Positions 33,524 to 39,562 are shown, counted from the first letter of the stretch. The stretch is DNA of 64,000 nucleotides from Diphasiastrum complanatum (GCA_029204225.1 MU831912.1:1-64000); one strand, 5' to 3'. The notes: generated by a model not told the origin, from the letters alone. Numbers and translations: made by a program.

Positions 33524-34795
33524 TATGTGTGTGCGCGCGCACGCGCACTTGTAACTGTCTTAAAAGAAAAGAAAAGAAACACTAAGGAGATTTTAAGCTG
33601 GTTTTCTTACAGTTCTGATGCTGCATGTAAGTTTCATACTCACAAATTGAGTCAAACTGAGCTGATTTATATTGCAGTTGGAATTGATTCAAATTTTGAT
33701 TGGATGAGTCAAGTCGCACCACTGCAAATCGATTTGAAAAGCTCCTTGTAATATTTTCAACAAAATGTGGGGAAAAAGAAAATTTGGAATTTTCTTTTCT
33801 AAAATTTGTAATGTAAATTGGTTGACTCATTCTCATGATTTGAAGGGTTGGCATTTCAGATGCACAAACAGTTTGACTTGGAAGAGTTTGGCAAGAATCA
33901 GTGGTGGATAATCATGGTAGCTTTTTTGATTTGTTTGCAGGAATCTGTTTTGTCCCCAGAAGAGGTACACAAGTCAAAGATTGTCATTGATGAAACTAAT
34001 CTTCATGAGTATGTTGGCAACCCCATTTTTCAGAACGATCGCATTTATGATGAGACCCCTATAGGAGTTGTGATGGGTCTAGCTTGGACTGCTATGGGTG
34101 GTTCCACTTTGTATATAGAGACAAGTCTTATTGAGCAAGGTGAAGGAAAGGGTGCACTTCAGTTGACGGGACAGCTTGGCGACGTCATGAAGGAAAGTGC
34201 CACAATTGCACATACACTCGCTCGAGCCATACTTCGTGAGAAGGATCCCAATAATACGTTCTTCTTCAACTCAAGACTACACCTGCATGTTCCTGCAGGT
34301 GCTACTCCAAAAGATGGGCCTAGTGCAGGTTGCACAATGATCACTTCTTTGCTGTCTTTGGCTATGAACAAGCCTGTAAAAAAAGATGTTGCAATGACTG
34401 GGGAGGTGACTCTAACTGGACGTATTCTCCCAATTGGCGGGGTAAATTGGTCTGACCCTTCTTTGATAAATGAATTTGTTTACATCATAGAATGTGGGCT
34501 GCAGAATAATTGGGGTTGGATTATCAGTTTTACTATAGATGAATGTGTTGTGATGGCCTTTTTGTGCTGGTAAATTGATCAGGTGAAAGAGAAGACAGTT
34601 GCTTCAAGGAGAAGTGGAGTGAAAGTTATCATCTTTCCAATCGCTAACAAGCGTGATTTTGATGAACTTTTACCTCATGTGAAAGAGAACCTTGACGTGC
34701 ACTTTGTAGAAACATATGAGGAGATATTTCAACTCGCTTTTGACCAGCATCAAGGAGCATCAATTGCGAATGATAGTTTGGAATCAAACACTTGA
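5530..34795 (+). CDS. LON1: Mitochondrial Lon protease, C-terminal half (nine exons, 3' complete)
   Basis: ATP-dependent Lon protease of the plant LON1 (mitochondrial) type, which degrades damaged matrix proteins. Nine exons (listed separately) join in frame to 547 codons plus stop; all introns are GT-AG. Order: start of the AAA+ module ([19 protein letters not shown]), Walker A GPPGVGKT, Walker [14 protein letters not shown] arginine-finger region, AAA+ C-terminal domain, a divergent acidic linker, then the S16 peptidase domain with Ser in [11 protein letters not shown] (codon 34322-34324) and Lys in GGVKEK (codon 34592-34594). The fit to Arabidopsis LON1 from memory is close throughout, better than to peroxisomal LON2. 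N-terminal substrate-binding exons and the targeting peptide lie off the left edge. Introns of 14.6 and 12.1 kb hold nested transposons, yet the frame is intact, so the gene is probably functional. Confidence 0.93.
5866..5996 (+). CDS. LON1: LON1 exon: Walker A
   Basis: Acceptor ttgcag, donor gtcagt. It encodes [20 protein letters not shown] followed by [31 protein letters not shown] is the nucleotide-binding P-loop. Confidence 0.95.
6236..6340 (+). CDS. LON1: LON1 exon: Walker B
   Basis: Acceptor attttag, donor gtagag; 35 codons. It encodes [20 protein letters not shown] and ends [11 protein letters not shown], with the Walker B Asp-Glu pair. Confidence 0.95.
6465..6578 (+). CDS. LON1: LON1 exon: LLDPEQN segment
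   Basis: Acceptor gaaacag, donor gtaaat; 38 codons, including [20 protein letters not shown] and [12 protein letters not shown]. It is one residue shorter than Arabidopsis near the start (LGRGHAGD). The following intron is 14,556 bp. Confidence 0.95.
6796..7056. repeat. TG-rich minisatellite in LON intron
   Basis: Long (TG)n runs interspersed with recurring phrases such as gtcttgagattgtgtg and gagtgattgtgtg, indicating an imperfect higher-order unit and not a plain dinucleotide run. Confidence 0.85.
7057..7721 (+). mobile_element. Probable 5' LTR region of a gypsy element (5' boundary not found)
   Basis: The right end is set by a primer-binding site at 7723-7735. The region contains a degenerate array of gttagaacttaggagttag-like units (about 7130-7265), a (GA)n run (7301-7366), and a TATA-like ctatatcag near 7649. 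No second copy of this LTR is in the window, so its left boundary and length are unknown. Confidence 0.5.
7301..7366. repeat. (GA)n microsatellite
   Basis: About 33 uninterrupted GA repeats. The minus-strand reading (poly Ser-Leu) is not a gene. Confidence 0.95.
7723..7735 (+). other. Primer-binding site of gypsy element
   Basis: TGGTATCAAAGCC, one or two mismatches from the initiator Met-tRNA complement, two bases after a TACA sequence that probably ends the LTR. Confidence 0.75.
7736..8492 (+). mobile_element. Untranslated leader of gypsy element
   Basis: 757 bp between the primer-binding site and the gag ATG. It holds loosely repeated phrases (agcgag, cactgaga, cagatttc) but no convincing ORF. 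Long leaders of this kind are common in plant gypsy elements. Confidence 0.6.
8493..9702 (+). pseudogene. Ty3/gypsy gag (capsid and zinc knuckle), one frameshift, 3' end replaced by LINE
   Basis: The likely start is ATG at 8493 ([15 protein letters not shown]). A 1-bp shift near 8600 moves the reading to the frame open from 8658 to 9764. The long frame carries a coiled N-terminus, the retrotransposon capsid domain ([53 protein letters not shown]), a basic lysine/arginine-rich tract and a CCHC zinc knuckle [14 protein letters not shown] (C-x2-C-x4-H-x4-C). Its last ~20 codons ([18 protein letters not shown]) are not gag: they read into the tail of a minus-strand LINE that starts at about 9703. 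No protease or pol follows. Apart from the one shift, the capsid frame is strikingly intact, suggesting a fairly recent insertion. Confidence 0.85.
10400..11433 (-). pseudogene. LINE ORF2: AP-type endonuclease, broken
   Basis: Minus-strand frame from 11433 to 10723 with one in-frame stop at 10972-10974. Motifs are [13 protein letters not shown] (N-terminal Asn strand), a GGVACLYRS block and AGDFNA, the signature of LINE endonucleases that nick the target. The usual LQE Glu block appears as LLLQRYES and may be damaged. [10 protein letters not shown]-like segment in another frame near 10560 would be the C-terminal Asp-His motif, implying a further frameshift. Activity is very unlikely. Confidence 0.75.
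11406..12404 (-). pseudogene. LINE ORF1: nucleic-acid-binding protein, broken by stops
   Basis: Both parts (12404-12081 and 11984-11406) share one frame with two stops between them. The N-terminus is Ser/Arg/Lys-rich, the middle is heptad-like ([20 protein letters not shown], then repeats of [12 protein letters not shown] type). The C-terminal part resembles the RRM-like and C-terminal domains of L1 ORF1p: [11 protein letters not shown], then [18 protein letters not shown], then ICIDDDLT. Its role in the family is coating LINE RNA. The end overlaps the ORF2 start in a different frame. Confidence 0.65.
12405..12699. other. LINE 5' flank / intron, nothing recognised
   Basis: AT-rich sequence with no ORF or repeat that I can assign. 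Part may be the LINE 5' UTR. Confidence 0.4.
12700..13310 (-). pseudogene. LINE reverse-transcriptase fragment
   Basis: The minus strand near 13110-13180 encodes a segment like [18 protein letters not shown] and then [11 protein letters not shown], corresponding to the start of the LINE RT domain (PI.KKGD...NYRPI pattern). The rest is decayed. A parallel fragment lies at 31734-32350. It may be a different LINE from 9703-12404, because RT should lie on the opposite side of that endonuclease. Confidence 0.6.
13320..13374. repeat. GAA / GGGT low-complexity tract
   Basis: gaagaagatgaagaagagg followed by a run of gggtgggtgggtgggtg. Confidence 0.8.
13771..14731 (-). pseudogene. Ty3/gypsy integrase fragment
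   Basis: The minus strand from 14731 encodes the integrase core start ([32 protein letters not shown]). It runs through a frameshifted middle with [15 protein letters not shown]-like and [13 protein letters not shown] patterns, and ends with the C-terminal domain ([29 protein letters not shown]). Several stops and shifts. No LTR or other pol domains are attached. Confidence 0.8.
14732..16160. other. LON intron sequence, no recognised element
   Basis: About 1.4 kb without a recognisable coding segment. The only structured item is a small perfect palindrome near 15922-15946 (see rejected items). Confidence 0.5.
16161..17290. repeat. Repeated ~130-bp segment flanking family-C element
   Basis: A segment with tttgccataa, a C-rich/A-rich tract and catcaatgtatgtactatgt occurs at about 16161-16312 and 17058-17172, with a third partial copy at 17200-17285. 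The family-C insertion lies between the first and second copies. Confidence 0.7.
16381..17020 (+). mobile_element. Family-C LTR element, collapsed to 640 bp
   Basis: Starts AGTTACAGACTACAGG and ends GATCATAACT, flanked by the 5-bp direct repeat ATCAT (16376-16380 and 17021-17025). It consists of the first ~118 bp of a 5' LTR (16381-16498), a short internal remnant with a purine-rich end (gccagggag, about 16546-16554) and a complete 3' LTR (16555-17020, 466 bp). The LTR resembles families A and B in termini and U3 but is otherwise diverged. Confidence 0.85.
17249..18455 (+). pseudogene. Ty1/copia fragment: protease tail, integrase, start of RT
   Basis: Degenerate. 17249-17443 has a [17 protein letters not shown] segment (end of protease region). 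17581 onward has the GAG-pre-integrase motif [20 protein letters not shown]. About 17770-17905 has the integrase core start [20 protein letters not shown] and SNSGGEF. Near 18375-18450 an RT-like [18 protein letters not shown] appears. Domain order is that of copia (integrase before RT). Stops and deletions throughout; no LTRs found. Confidence 0.8.
18559..18566. other. Target-site duplication of hAT-1 (left)
   Basis: GTTTCTAG, repeated exactly at 20910-20917. An 8-bp duplication is the hallmark of hAT transposons. Confidence 0.9.
18576..18655. repeat. Left subterminal repeat cluster of hAT-1
   Basis: Alternating GGTACC and GGATCC hexamers joined by CGCG, in both orientations. hAT subterminal repeats generally bind transposase; that role here is inferred. 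Confidence 0.75.
18958..20250 (+). pseudogene. hAT transposase N-terminal half (BED finger, proline-rich linker, DUF659 start)
   Basis: ATG 18958 opens a 342-codon frame. Residues ~30-50 form a BED-type zinc finger ([18 protein letters not shown], Cys33, Cys36, His50). A long Pro/Ser/Ala-rich linker follows (~residues 110-290). Then comes the conserved block entering DUF659 ([15 protein letters not shown]). A frameshift near 19975 moves to the next frame, which continues [12 protein letters not shown], the DUF659 signature [20 protein letters not shown] and FLRAVDCS, and ends at the family-B piece near 20250. The RNase-H-like core and C-terminus are absent. GC content is clearly higher than in the flanking intron, fitting transposon origin. 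Confidence 0.85.
20250..20723 (+). mobile_element. Family-B protease/pol fragment inside hAT-1
   Basis: Matches 29915-30105 and then 30556-30830 of the family-B element, with the intervening ~450 bp missing at about 20440. The active-site triplet Asp-Thr-Gly of the protease reads Asp-Thr-Ser here. It is embedded between hAT transposase and hAT terminal sequence. Confidence 0.85.
20811..20898. repeat. Right subterminal repeat cluster of hAT-1
   Basis: Contains GGTGCCGCCC, CCGCGGTACCACC, ATTATGGTACCGCGGTACC and GCGGTACCAC. It aligns with the right end of hAT-2 at 27501-27593. Confidence 0.8.
20910..20917. other. Target-site duplication of hAT-1 (right)
   Basis: GTTTCTAG, identical to 18559-18566. 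Confidence 0.9.
21135..21302 (+). CDS. LON1: LON1 exon: arginine-finger region
   Basis: Acceptor ttttgtgcag, donor gtatct; 56 codons. It encodes [23 protein letters not shown] (arginine finger within DRMEV), then [20 protein letters not shown] and KPEQ. It follows the 14.6-kb intron. Confidence 0.95.
21401..21502 (+). CDS. LON1: LON1 exon: AAA+ C-terminal helices
   Basis: Acceptor tactgcag, donor gtgatg; 34 codons, including [20 protein letters not shown]. The CREAGVR segment is a conserved Lon AAA+ motif. Confidence 0.95.
21647..21832 (+). CDS. LON1: LON1 exon: linker to peptidase domain
   Basis: Acceptor tctacag, donor gtgtgt; 62 codons. It starts [13 protein letters not shown], then a divergent acidic linker. 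This region is variable among plant LON1 proteins. The following intron is 12,108 bp. Confidence 0.9.
21833..22660. other. LON intron, nothing recognised
   Basis: About 830 bp with no identifiable element. Phrases with aatcgatttgaa near 22065 recur near 33726 at the other end of the same intron. Confidence 0.5.
22716..23350 (+). pseudogene. Family-A gag
   Basis: ATG 22716 opens [19 protein letters not shown], with heptad-like and proline/glycine-rich N-terminal parts. The capsid domain contains [20 protein letters not shown], an in-frame stop at 23154, then [20 protein letters not shown] and [17 protein letters not shown]. The capsid is closely related to the family-B gag at 29170-29640. The zinc knuckle, protease and pol are deleted. 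Confidence 0.85.
23606..24048 (+). repeat. Family-A 3' LTR
   Basis: 443 bp from AGTTATGGACTCGG to TTCTTAACT. U3 inverted repeat at about 23786-23808; TATA-like GGCTATAAGTAGGG near 23855. Confidence 0.9.
24061..24780 (+). pseudogene. hAT transposase C-terminal dimerisation exons
   Basis: Three exons with GT-AG introns. To 24237: [20 protein letters not shown] and MFGSTYPSI, with an in-frame TAG at 24208 where the family has Gln. 24328-24489: [20 protein letters not shown], the hAT dimerisation signature (C-x5-ERNWS-x-IHT). 24592 onward: an acidic region running into a (GA)n microsatellite (24711-24769) read as Arg-Glu repeats, then a stop at 24778 because the repeat leaves the original frame. 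The N-terminal part of this copy is missing. Confidence 0.85.
24711..24769. repeat. (GA)n microsatellite within transposase coding sequence
   Basis: About 29 GA repeats. The reading frame is open before it in one phase and after it in another (24797-25225), so repeat-length change is the likely cause of the frameshift. Confidence 0.85.
24797..26269 (+). pseudogene. hAT-2 transposase C-terminal tail with AT-hooks
   Basis: One reading phase stays coding-like from 24797 to 26269, with stops only at 25223 and 25493. The tail is acidic, then Pro/Ala/Val-rich with a short imperfect repeat ([14 protein letters not shown] twice, about 25560-25680). It then has two AT-hook-like motifs, [14 protein letters not shown] and [15 protein letters not shown] (about 25950-26060), an acidic [13 protein letters not shown] stretch and an ending [10 protein letters not shown]...ELEPEH. 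AT-hooks bind the minor groove of AT-rich DNA. I know no standard plant hAT with such a tail, but I cannot rule out a separate gene. Confidence 0.6.
26270..26757. other. hAT-2 spacer between convergent ORFs
   Basis: AT-rich, no ORF. It probably holds the 3' ends of both the transposase transcript and the minus-strand transcript. Confidence 0.5.
26758..27009 (-). CDS. Small basic/acidic protein, convergent ORF within hAT-2 (unknown function)
   Basis: 83 codons, intact, from ATG 27007-27009 to a stop at 26758. An N-terminal Pro/Ala part with [15 protein letters not shown] is followed by a strongly charged helix-like segment rich in Arg, Ala and Lys (about residues 38-70) and an acidic end. High-GC composition matches the transposase tail, not the intron. 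I recognise no family. It may be an accessory protein of the transposon, or the last exon of a longer minus-strand gene. A TATA-like TTAAATA lies at about 27083-27089 on its strand, ~75 bp upstream, with CCAAT-containing repeats beyond it. Confidence 0.45.
   Translation of the reverse strand: MTDSGETPRAADPRPRCVAPAPAVELDLDEQIGMNFTRRQLIMVRERAARRRADQKAARANREAKRELQNNALDEGEESVEDP
27110..27390 (-). repeat. Tandem promoter-like array in hAT-2
   Basis: Four imperfect ~60-75-bp units with the shared core tgctcccccacatgctgcac, followed by cccattgg, tctgattgg or ccctttgac. On the minus strand the first two give CCAAT boxes upstream of the TATA-like site and the 83-codon ORF. Confidence 0.65.
27501..27601. 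repeat. Right terminal region of hAT-2
   Basis: GGTACC/GCGGTACC-rich, ending TACTATG. It aligns with 20813-20909 of hAT-1. Confidence 0.8.
27602..27709 (+). repeat. Family-B 5' LTR, last 108 bp
   Basis: Matches 31624-31733. It begins where hAT-2 ends. Confidence 0.85.
27710..27721 (+). other. Primer-binding site of family-B element
   Basis: TGGTATCAAAGC directly after TAACT; initiator Met-tRNA type. Confidence 0.85.
27725..28330 (+). repeat. Tandem array in family-B leader
   Basis: About eight degenerate units built on ggtggaggctgtccagcgcc, with ctactaccca tcactttcgtcgat, spaced ~70-100 bp. Some units are a variant with gtagctactgccc. It corresponds to 329-930 on the other strand. Confidence 0.85.
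28331..28720 (+). mobile_element. Family-B leader, non-repeated part
   Basis: Pyrimidine-rich sequence between the array and the gag ATG. No ORF of note. Confidence 0.6.
28721..29840 (+). pseudogene. Family-B gag
   Basis: ATG 28721 ([20 protein letters not shown]) with a coiled N-terminus and Gly/Pro/Ser-rich linker. A ~30-bp tandem duplication near 29092-29150 carries a TAG stop at 29147. The same frame then continues through the capsid domain ([65 protein letters not shown]) to a Ser/Pro-rich end. The frame shifts near 29838 into protease. No CCHC knuckle is visible. Confidence 0.85.
29841..30375 (+). pseudogene. Family-B aspartic protease
   Basis: Frame open from 29911 with [20 protein letters not shown]-type active site (in-frame part from 29911; Asp-Thr-Gly at about 29938-29946), then [20 protein letters not shown], the second conserved protease block. 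A frameshift near 30375 ends the match. It would mature gag in an intact element. Confidence 0.85.
30378..31345 (+). pseudogene. Family-B post-protease region (unassigned)
   Basis: After the frameshift, the frame from 30378 carries the continuation [20 protein letters not shown] and [12 protein letters not shown]. This is probably the protease-RT spacer where the family would start RT. The following sequence (30850-31190) does not look like RT. The last ~140 bp (31200-31345) match the family-A remnant at 23350-23490, so this tail is shared between families. Confidence 0.6.
31360..31733 (+). repeat. Family-B 3' LTR
   Basis: About 374 bp, from GACTTATGGACTTGG (first bases mutated relative to AGTTATGG in the minus copy) to GCTTGTAACT. 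TATA-like gtataagtaggg near 31598. Inverted repeat GGGAGGG...CCTCC near 31528. Confidence 0.85.
31734..32350 (-). pseudogene. LINE fragment: linker and start of reverse transcriptase
   Basis: The minus strand encodes [20 protein letters not shown] (linker) in 32045-32344. Nearer 31900-31780, in other frames, an [20 protein letters not shown]-like segment corresponds to the RT start seen at 13110-13180. Several stops. Confidence 0.55.
32433..32498. promoter_or_regulatory. Heat-shock-element-like cluster
   Basis: Three groups of alternating GAA/TTC pentamers. 32436-32448 has GAAACTTCTAGAG. 32462-32479 has four perfectly phased units (TTCTAGAAACTTCTAGAA). 32483-32495 has GAAGTTTCTAGAG. This fits the nGAAnnTTCn consensus bound by heat-shock factors. 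It sits in the 12.1-kb LON intron between LINE fragments; no transcript start is evident nearby, so function is unproven. Confidence 0.5.
32626..32667. repeat. (GA)n microsatellite adjoining LINE 3' end
   Basis: Continuous GA repeats directly followed by the LINE 3' end (on the minus strand, a (TC)n tail after AATAAAGTGC). Confidence 0.9.
32668..33240 (-). pseudogene. LINE 3' end: zinc-binding C-terminus and 3' UTR
   Basis: The minus strand near 33205-33110 encodes a CQLCSWAR...[12 protein letters not shown] pattern (with frameshift), the zf-RVT motif at the end of many LINE ORF2 proteins. ~90 codons of tail and a 3' UTR follow, whose end (32668-32740) matches 9722-9800. Confidence 0.7.
33241..33455 (+). 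repeat. LTR fragment related to family C
   Basis: Contains gggcataaatagggtatc, then gcttgggctcttcgtgggag as at 16905-16930, then catgtatgtctcattgatac. It corresponds to the 3' portion of the family-C LTR. Confidence 0.65.
33463..33512. repeat. (AT)n microsatellite
   Basis: About 25 AT repeats followed by short AC/GT/GC alternating runs to 33547. Confidence 0.95.
33941..34441 (+). CDS. LON1: LON1 exon: peptidase domain with catalytic Ser
   Basis: Acceptor ttgtttgcag, donor gtaaat; 167 codons. It includes [60 protein letters not shown] (catalytic Ser codon 34322-34324) and [16 protein letters not shown]. The most conserved stretch of the gene. Confidence 0.97.
34583..34795 (+). CDS. LON1: LON1 last exon with catalytic Lys and stop
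   Basis: Acceptor ttgatcag; 70 codons and TGA 34793-34795. It starts [19 protein letters not shown]; the second Lys (34592-34594) is 43 residues after the catalytic Ser, the same distance as Ser679-Lys722 in E. coli Lon. It ends with the usual [15 protein letters not shown] and a short divergent tail. The intron thus separates the two catalytic residues. Confidence 0.97.
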   Translation: MKEKTVASRRSGVKVIIFPIANKRDFDELLPHVKENLDVHFVETYEEIFQLAFDQHQGASIANDSLESNT

Positions 34796-36950
34796 GCCCT
34801 TTAATATGAGCGGCTTTTTTTGTTCTTAAAGCATAATATCTTACTCACTCCAATTCTACCTGGCACTGTTTTACTATGAAAATAGATTTTCAAAAGCAGG
34901 CATTCATGAAATTCTTGCTTGCCCTAAAACTAGTACAAATACAGGGTCCCAAAGTTCATTCTTTAGCCTTGCATATGCATTCATTCACACCATTGTTGTC
35001 ATGACGGATTAGAGTTATTTAGTACCTGAGAGAACAATTTTTTTGGCAACACTGGTGCTGGTAGCTACGCAAGTACCCATGCATTTCAAAAGAAGTCAAG
35101 ATGTTGCCTTCATTCTTTGGCACAGTCATATCATGTTTATGACCCGCTGTATCTCTGATTGCTGGTGTTTGTAAATCTGTATGTAAATCGTTCTGCAGTT
35201 CCGAGATACAATTTTATTCGTGCCCGTGATCACATATGAAATTCAGTATTGCACTTTAAGGCTTGTGAAACTGGCAGTCATTCAAAAAATCCTTGAATCT
35301 TTTATCCAGCATGGGATTGGTTATATATTGCATCGGCAGATGCAGGATATTCTTAACAATGTCCACATTTCTTGCTAATGAATTTTTAATTTCAAAAACA
35401 GGTTTCTCTTAGCTCTTAGATTTGAAATGATGCTTCAGACTCTTTAGTTTTTGGCATTAATTTGTTATCATCGTCAGAGCGTATAGCATGGAGGATGAAG
35501 ATAAATGTTTTAGAAATGTGAGGGCTGCTGCTCAAATGCAATATTTTCTTCACTTGTTGGGAATCGGGAACTTGAACGTGATGACGAGCAAGAGTGACAG
35601 GAGAGGACAATGGACTTAAGAAGTGTACAAAGTGAGCGAAATAGGAGAATAGGCAGTGGAGACAAATGCATTCAAGATGACAAGATCTCGTATTGGAGGA
35701 GAGACTAGATAGAAAAAGAACCTGAAAATTAATCTAGAAAGAAAGAGGTTGATAATGTAGATGTGAGAGTTGATGGCGTTAAAGCTGATCGAGAGTTGCA
35801 GTCTGGTTGCCGGAGGAGAATCATAGCTCCTACGTGATCCCCTCCTTTTGAAAAAAACATTCAAGCTACGATCTGAAAGCTGGTATAGAGATCTCGTCAA
35901 TTACCAATGAGTCGGAAACAAGCCAGCCAATAATGCTTATCTAGATTCCTTTTCTAAACAAATATGTAATTTTTGAAACCTTGAAGCCATCACTGAGCCT
36001 GTCATACACGCTACTGCCCAGCTACTGAATAACTTCCTGATGGTTGGCAACCTCAGGAAATACGCTCCCGTGACGGGCAACTATGCTTGTAACCTCACAG
36101 AATTTTCAGCATCATTGCCATGCCTTGAAGCTTGATTGAAACCCATCCAAGAGCATGAATTGCAACCATATGGCCACTCTGCATCAAAGTGTGCCTACAT
36201 TATCTTACAAATTGAAGATCCACTCTGGGACAACACTAAATGCAACTGAGTCCAAACTTGAATCTGAGTGTAAACCAAATAAATGTGCACCCAAATAAAA
36301 TCAGGTGAAGTGCCGAATGATGAAGAATCGTGCTGCTACTGCAATGACTAAACTATCATAATCATGAGGAGCATGAACTACCAATGCCATCCAAAACTAA
36401 TTTGCAGAAGATGATATCAAATTTCCAGGCCTCTTCACAGCGTTTGTATTATGTCAAGTTTGCGCTTTAGCTGAACCTGTGGTTGTCATAACTAAACCAA
36501 ACAGGAACATGGAGAGGAGCGGATTATTTTGTCCCTCAAATTTCTTGTGTGTCGGTGGTCAAGTTTACTAAATGTACTATGTAGAACCAACATCAAACAA
36601 AAGAAGTTTTGAAAAGTTTTGAAAATCATTCGCATGCATAATGGCAACAACATGATTAGCCCATTGGTGTTGTCCTATTAATTATTCCCTTTTCATATCT
36701 TTTTATAGCAAGAAAAATTACAGCTGGTATATATTCTTTTGCTTGCCAAAACTTGATGATTAGCTCCACCTTGGCACATCCACCTTTCAACAGAGCAGAC
36801 AAAACAATAAAAAAGTGTCCCATCCATTTTTACAAAAAAGTACAAAATGGAGATTTGAATTGCATCTAATAATTTGTGTTTGTGAGATTGCTGTTTCTTT
36901 TTCAATAATAATAAGAATTCATGGAAGAGTCTATGTTCAGAGTATTCACC
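34796..36950. other. LON1 3' UTR and flank, nothing else recognised
   Basis: About 2.1 kb of AT-rich DNA. No polyadenylation site can be fixed. Small ORFs on the minus strand around 35416-35900 show no family features. Confidence 0.5.
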
Positions 36951-39080
36951 CTTTTGAATGTTTAAAATTTGCATAATTATACGATATTTTTCAGCAAGAA
37001 TTTGCAGTTACCAACAACAATATTCAATTAATACATCTGCATGGTATCTCCTTGTTGATGCCACGAATTGGAGTTACACTTACAACCTTAAGAAGAGGAG
37101 AAATGTTGTGCGAAACACTAAAGAGCCCATATCCATAAGATGTTCATTAACAACCTCTCTTTCAGAGCTCTTTTCACACAATGTTGCACCTTTTCTCACA
37201 TTTGTTCAATTACTCCATTGGAAAGCAGAACACTCATTCTATTCCTTTGTTGGCTCCCAATCTGTACATGAGACTTCTATTTTTTATGCTTGATTATAGC
37301 TTTCATATCTATAACTAGTCATATTTCTCCTTGTTTGGCATATGATCCATAGTTGATGAGCAAAATTGCTAGCATAAGTGCTAAGACAAGGAGTGAATTT
37401 GAGTCCCCCATTTGTACCTATGAATGCAAGGGGTTGATTACATACAGCATAACCACTTGGTAGTGCTAACATATGAACATCTTCTCAAAGGCAACAATGA
37501 TCATCCTTGACTCGAAAGCTATGTTGTCGAAGAAATGATCATATTGTGCACTTTCCAAATATTGCAGTATGTGTTTCCACTTTGTAGGGATTGCCAATAT
37601 AGAAAACTTCTATCTAGAATGCCTACTCGTAAAGTTGAAACCTGACACAAATTTGAATCCAACTAATCCTTTGAATCACCTATTTGTGGCAAGGATGCCT
37701 AAGGTAATCTACGATGTCCTTAGACATTCAAACAAGGGTTTGGGTTTAAGCAAAGTGGAAGACAATAAAGAATCTTGCATGTTGATTATCAATAGATTCA
37801 AATTCTAGTTGTTGGAAAGGATCATCGTAAGTGATGGACAGATGGGATGGGAACAAACAAGTGAGATGTGAGAATGAGGTGAATACACTAGTCCAAAATT
37901 GAAGTCTAGACCATTTCTAATTCAGTCTTTCATAGGGACAACAATGATTGTAACATAATTTTTCCTTTACTATCTATAAAAAAAAGGGTTGTTTTTTCCT
38001 TTTGTTGACTTGTTGCAAAATCACATCAAGATATCAATGGTGGATGTAGTACTTGAGAGCATTTTGCCTTGTGGAAAAAATTGAAGATTTGGACATGAAA
38101 ATAGGACTATACAAAATAAGAGTGTTGAGGAAATCCATGAGATTAATGTGACATGGAAAATCGGCGCCTCACATCTTACATAGCAAGTATAAACAATTTT
38201 ATAGGTAATTTGATGTTGGGGACTAGGAGTGGACTAGGAGTGAACATTAGTTTACCGACAATGTATCAACCTTATAAATTGAAGAACACTGCCATTAAAT
38301 CTTTTAAAATTGAATTGGTTGATCTCAACATGGCAAAATTTTGCATGTCAAAATTGTTGGCATTCATTATGGATTTTTTTGAGACACATAGTGGTAGAAA
38401 GTTTTTTGTTATGTGGACCATTTGCTGGTATAAAAAATGTCTTAGACCCACTCTTAAACAAAAAATCTCCTCCACATACTTTTGTTTCACTTCAAGCTTC
38501 AACACATGCAAAATTTTATAATAGATTCAATATGAAATCGTATAGGAGATTCTCAAAATCAACTTTGGAGATTATTTGCATATATAAAAATTTCGAGTGC
38601 CAAAATTCTTGAGATAATGATTGGAAATCATTTTCGTAAATTGAAATTTTAGAATGCCAATCTCTTGGTTCAATATCCACATCACCATTTATTTCACTAG
38701 ATTTGTCATTTTGTTCATGCGTTGACCTGTTTTTTGAATTCAATGTGCAAAGAAGTAGCTCTTGATTGTTGGATATGAGTTGTGCCTATTTTTTATTTGG
38801 CTAATGGCATCATTTATAGTCCCCACCTATCTAGAAAATCATTTACCTTCAAGATTTTGTAATGATTGTATTATTTGACTTGCCATTGTCCATGGATTTT
38901 ACCACCAAAATATTTGGATAAATCTTCACAAACTTCTCCCTATTTTACAAGAGTATATTATCACATGCTAGAAACATGCATCTTATACACAACATAACCA
39001 TAATACATAAAGTATTTGATAGGAAGTTGCATCATGTATGTTACGATACACTATAGAGATGACATAAGATTATAATGTGA
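36951..39080. other. Unrecognised, probably old transposon debris
   Basis: Several short ORFs (for example 37569-37808 and 38153-38521) without recognisable domains. The region precedes the copia RNase H fragment and could be decayed copia sequence. Confidence 0.4.
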
Positions 39081-39550
39081 TTGCATGTTAGAGCTAATAC
39101 CCCTCAATATACAATAAACATAGATCATCAAAATGAGGAGGAAATCTTGTATCTTGGCTATCCAAGAAACAAGACACTATATCACTTTGATCTTGTGAGA
39201 CCGAGTACAATGCCCTTACAACTACCACCAAAGAGGTTCTATGGATCAAGAGATTGCTTTTGGGACTCAAGTGCATCAAAGAAGAAGATGTACCTATCAT
39301 CAAGTCTGATAACATCTCGACTCAAGCCCTTGCGAACAATCCTATCTTCCATGCAAGGAGCAAACATATTGAAGTTGCACATCATTTCGTAAGGGAAAAG
39401 GTGATTGGAAGAGAGATCAACTTGGACCATATTGGATTTTCATCATGTATTTCCGATCTCCTCACCAAACCATTGCTCAAGAGTGCCTTCATCAAGTTTA
39501 GATCTAATCTTGGATGATTCCAAGATCTATGTTAAGTTAGATAGATATCT
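39081..39550 (+). pseudogene. Ty1/copia RNase H C-terminal fragment
   Basis: Frame from 39254: VPIIKSDNISTQALANNPIF, then HARSKHIEVAHHFVREKV and SSCISDLLTKPLLKSAFIKF. This is the standard copia pol end (DN..A..L..NP..H.R.KHI, then D..TKPL). It is followed by a polypurine tract and LTR. Confidence 0.9.
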
Positions 39551-39562
39551 TTTAAGGAGGAG
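39550..39562 (+). other. Polypurine tract of copia element
   Basis: TTTTAAGGAGGAG directly before the LTR start TGTGAAAAATAG at 39563; same arrangement as at 53988-54000. Confidence 0.8.

Noticed and set aside
33461-33585. ORFs of Tyr-Ile repeats
   Set aside because: (AT)n microsatellite read as protein.
34796-36950. Possible second gene downstream of LON1
   Set aside because: Short ORFs only, no splice-consistent coding segments, no recognised family.
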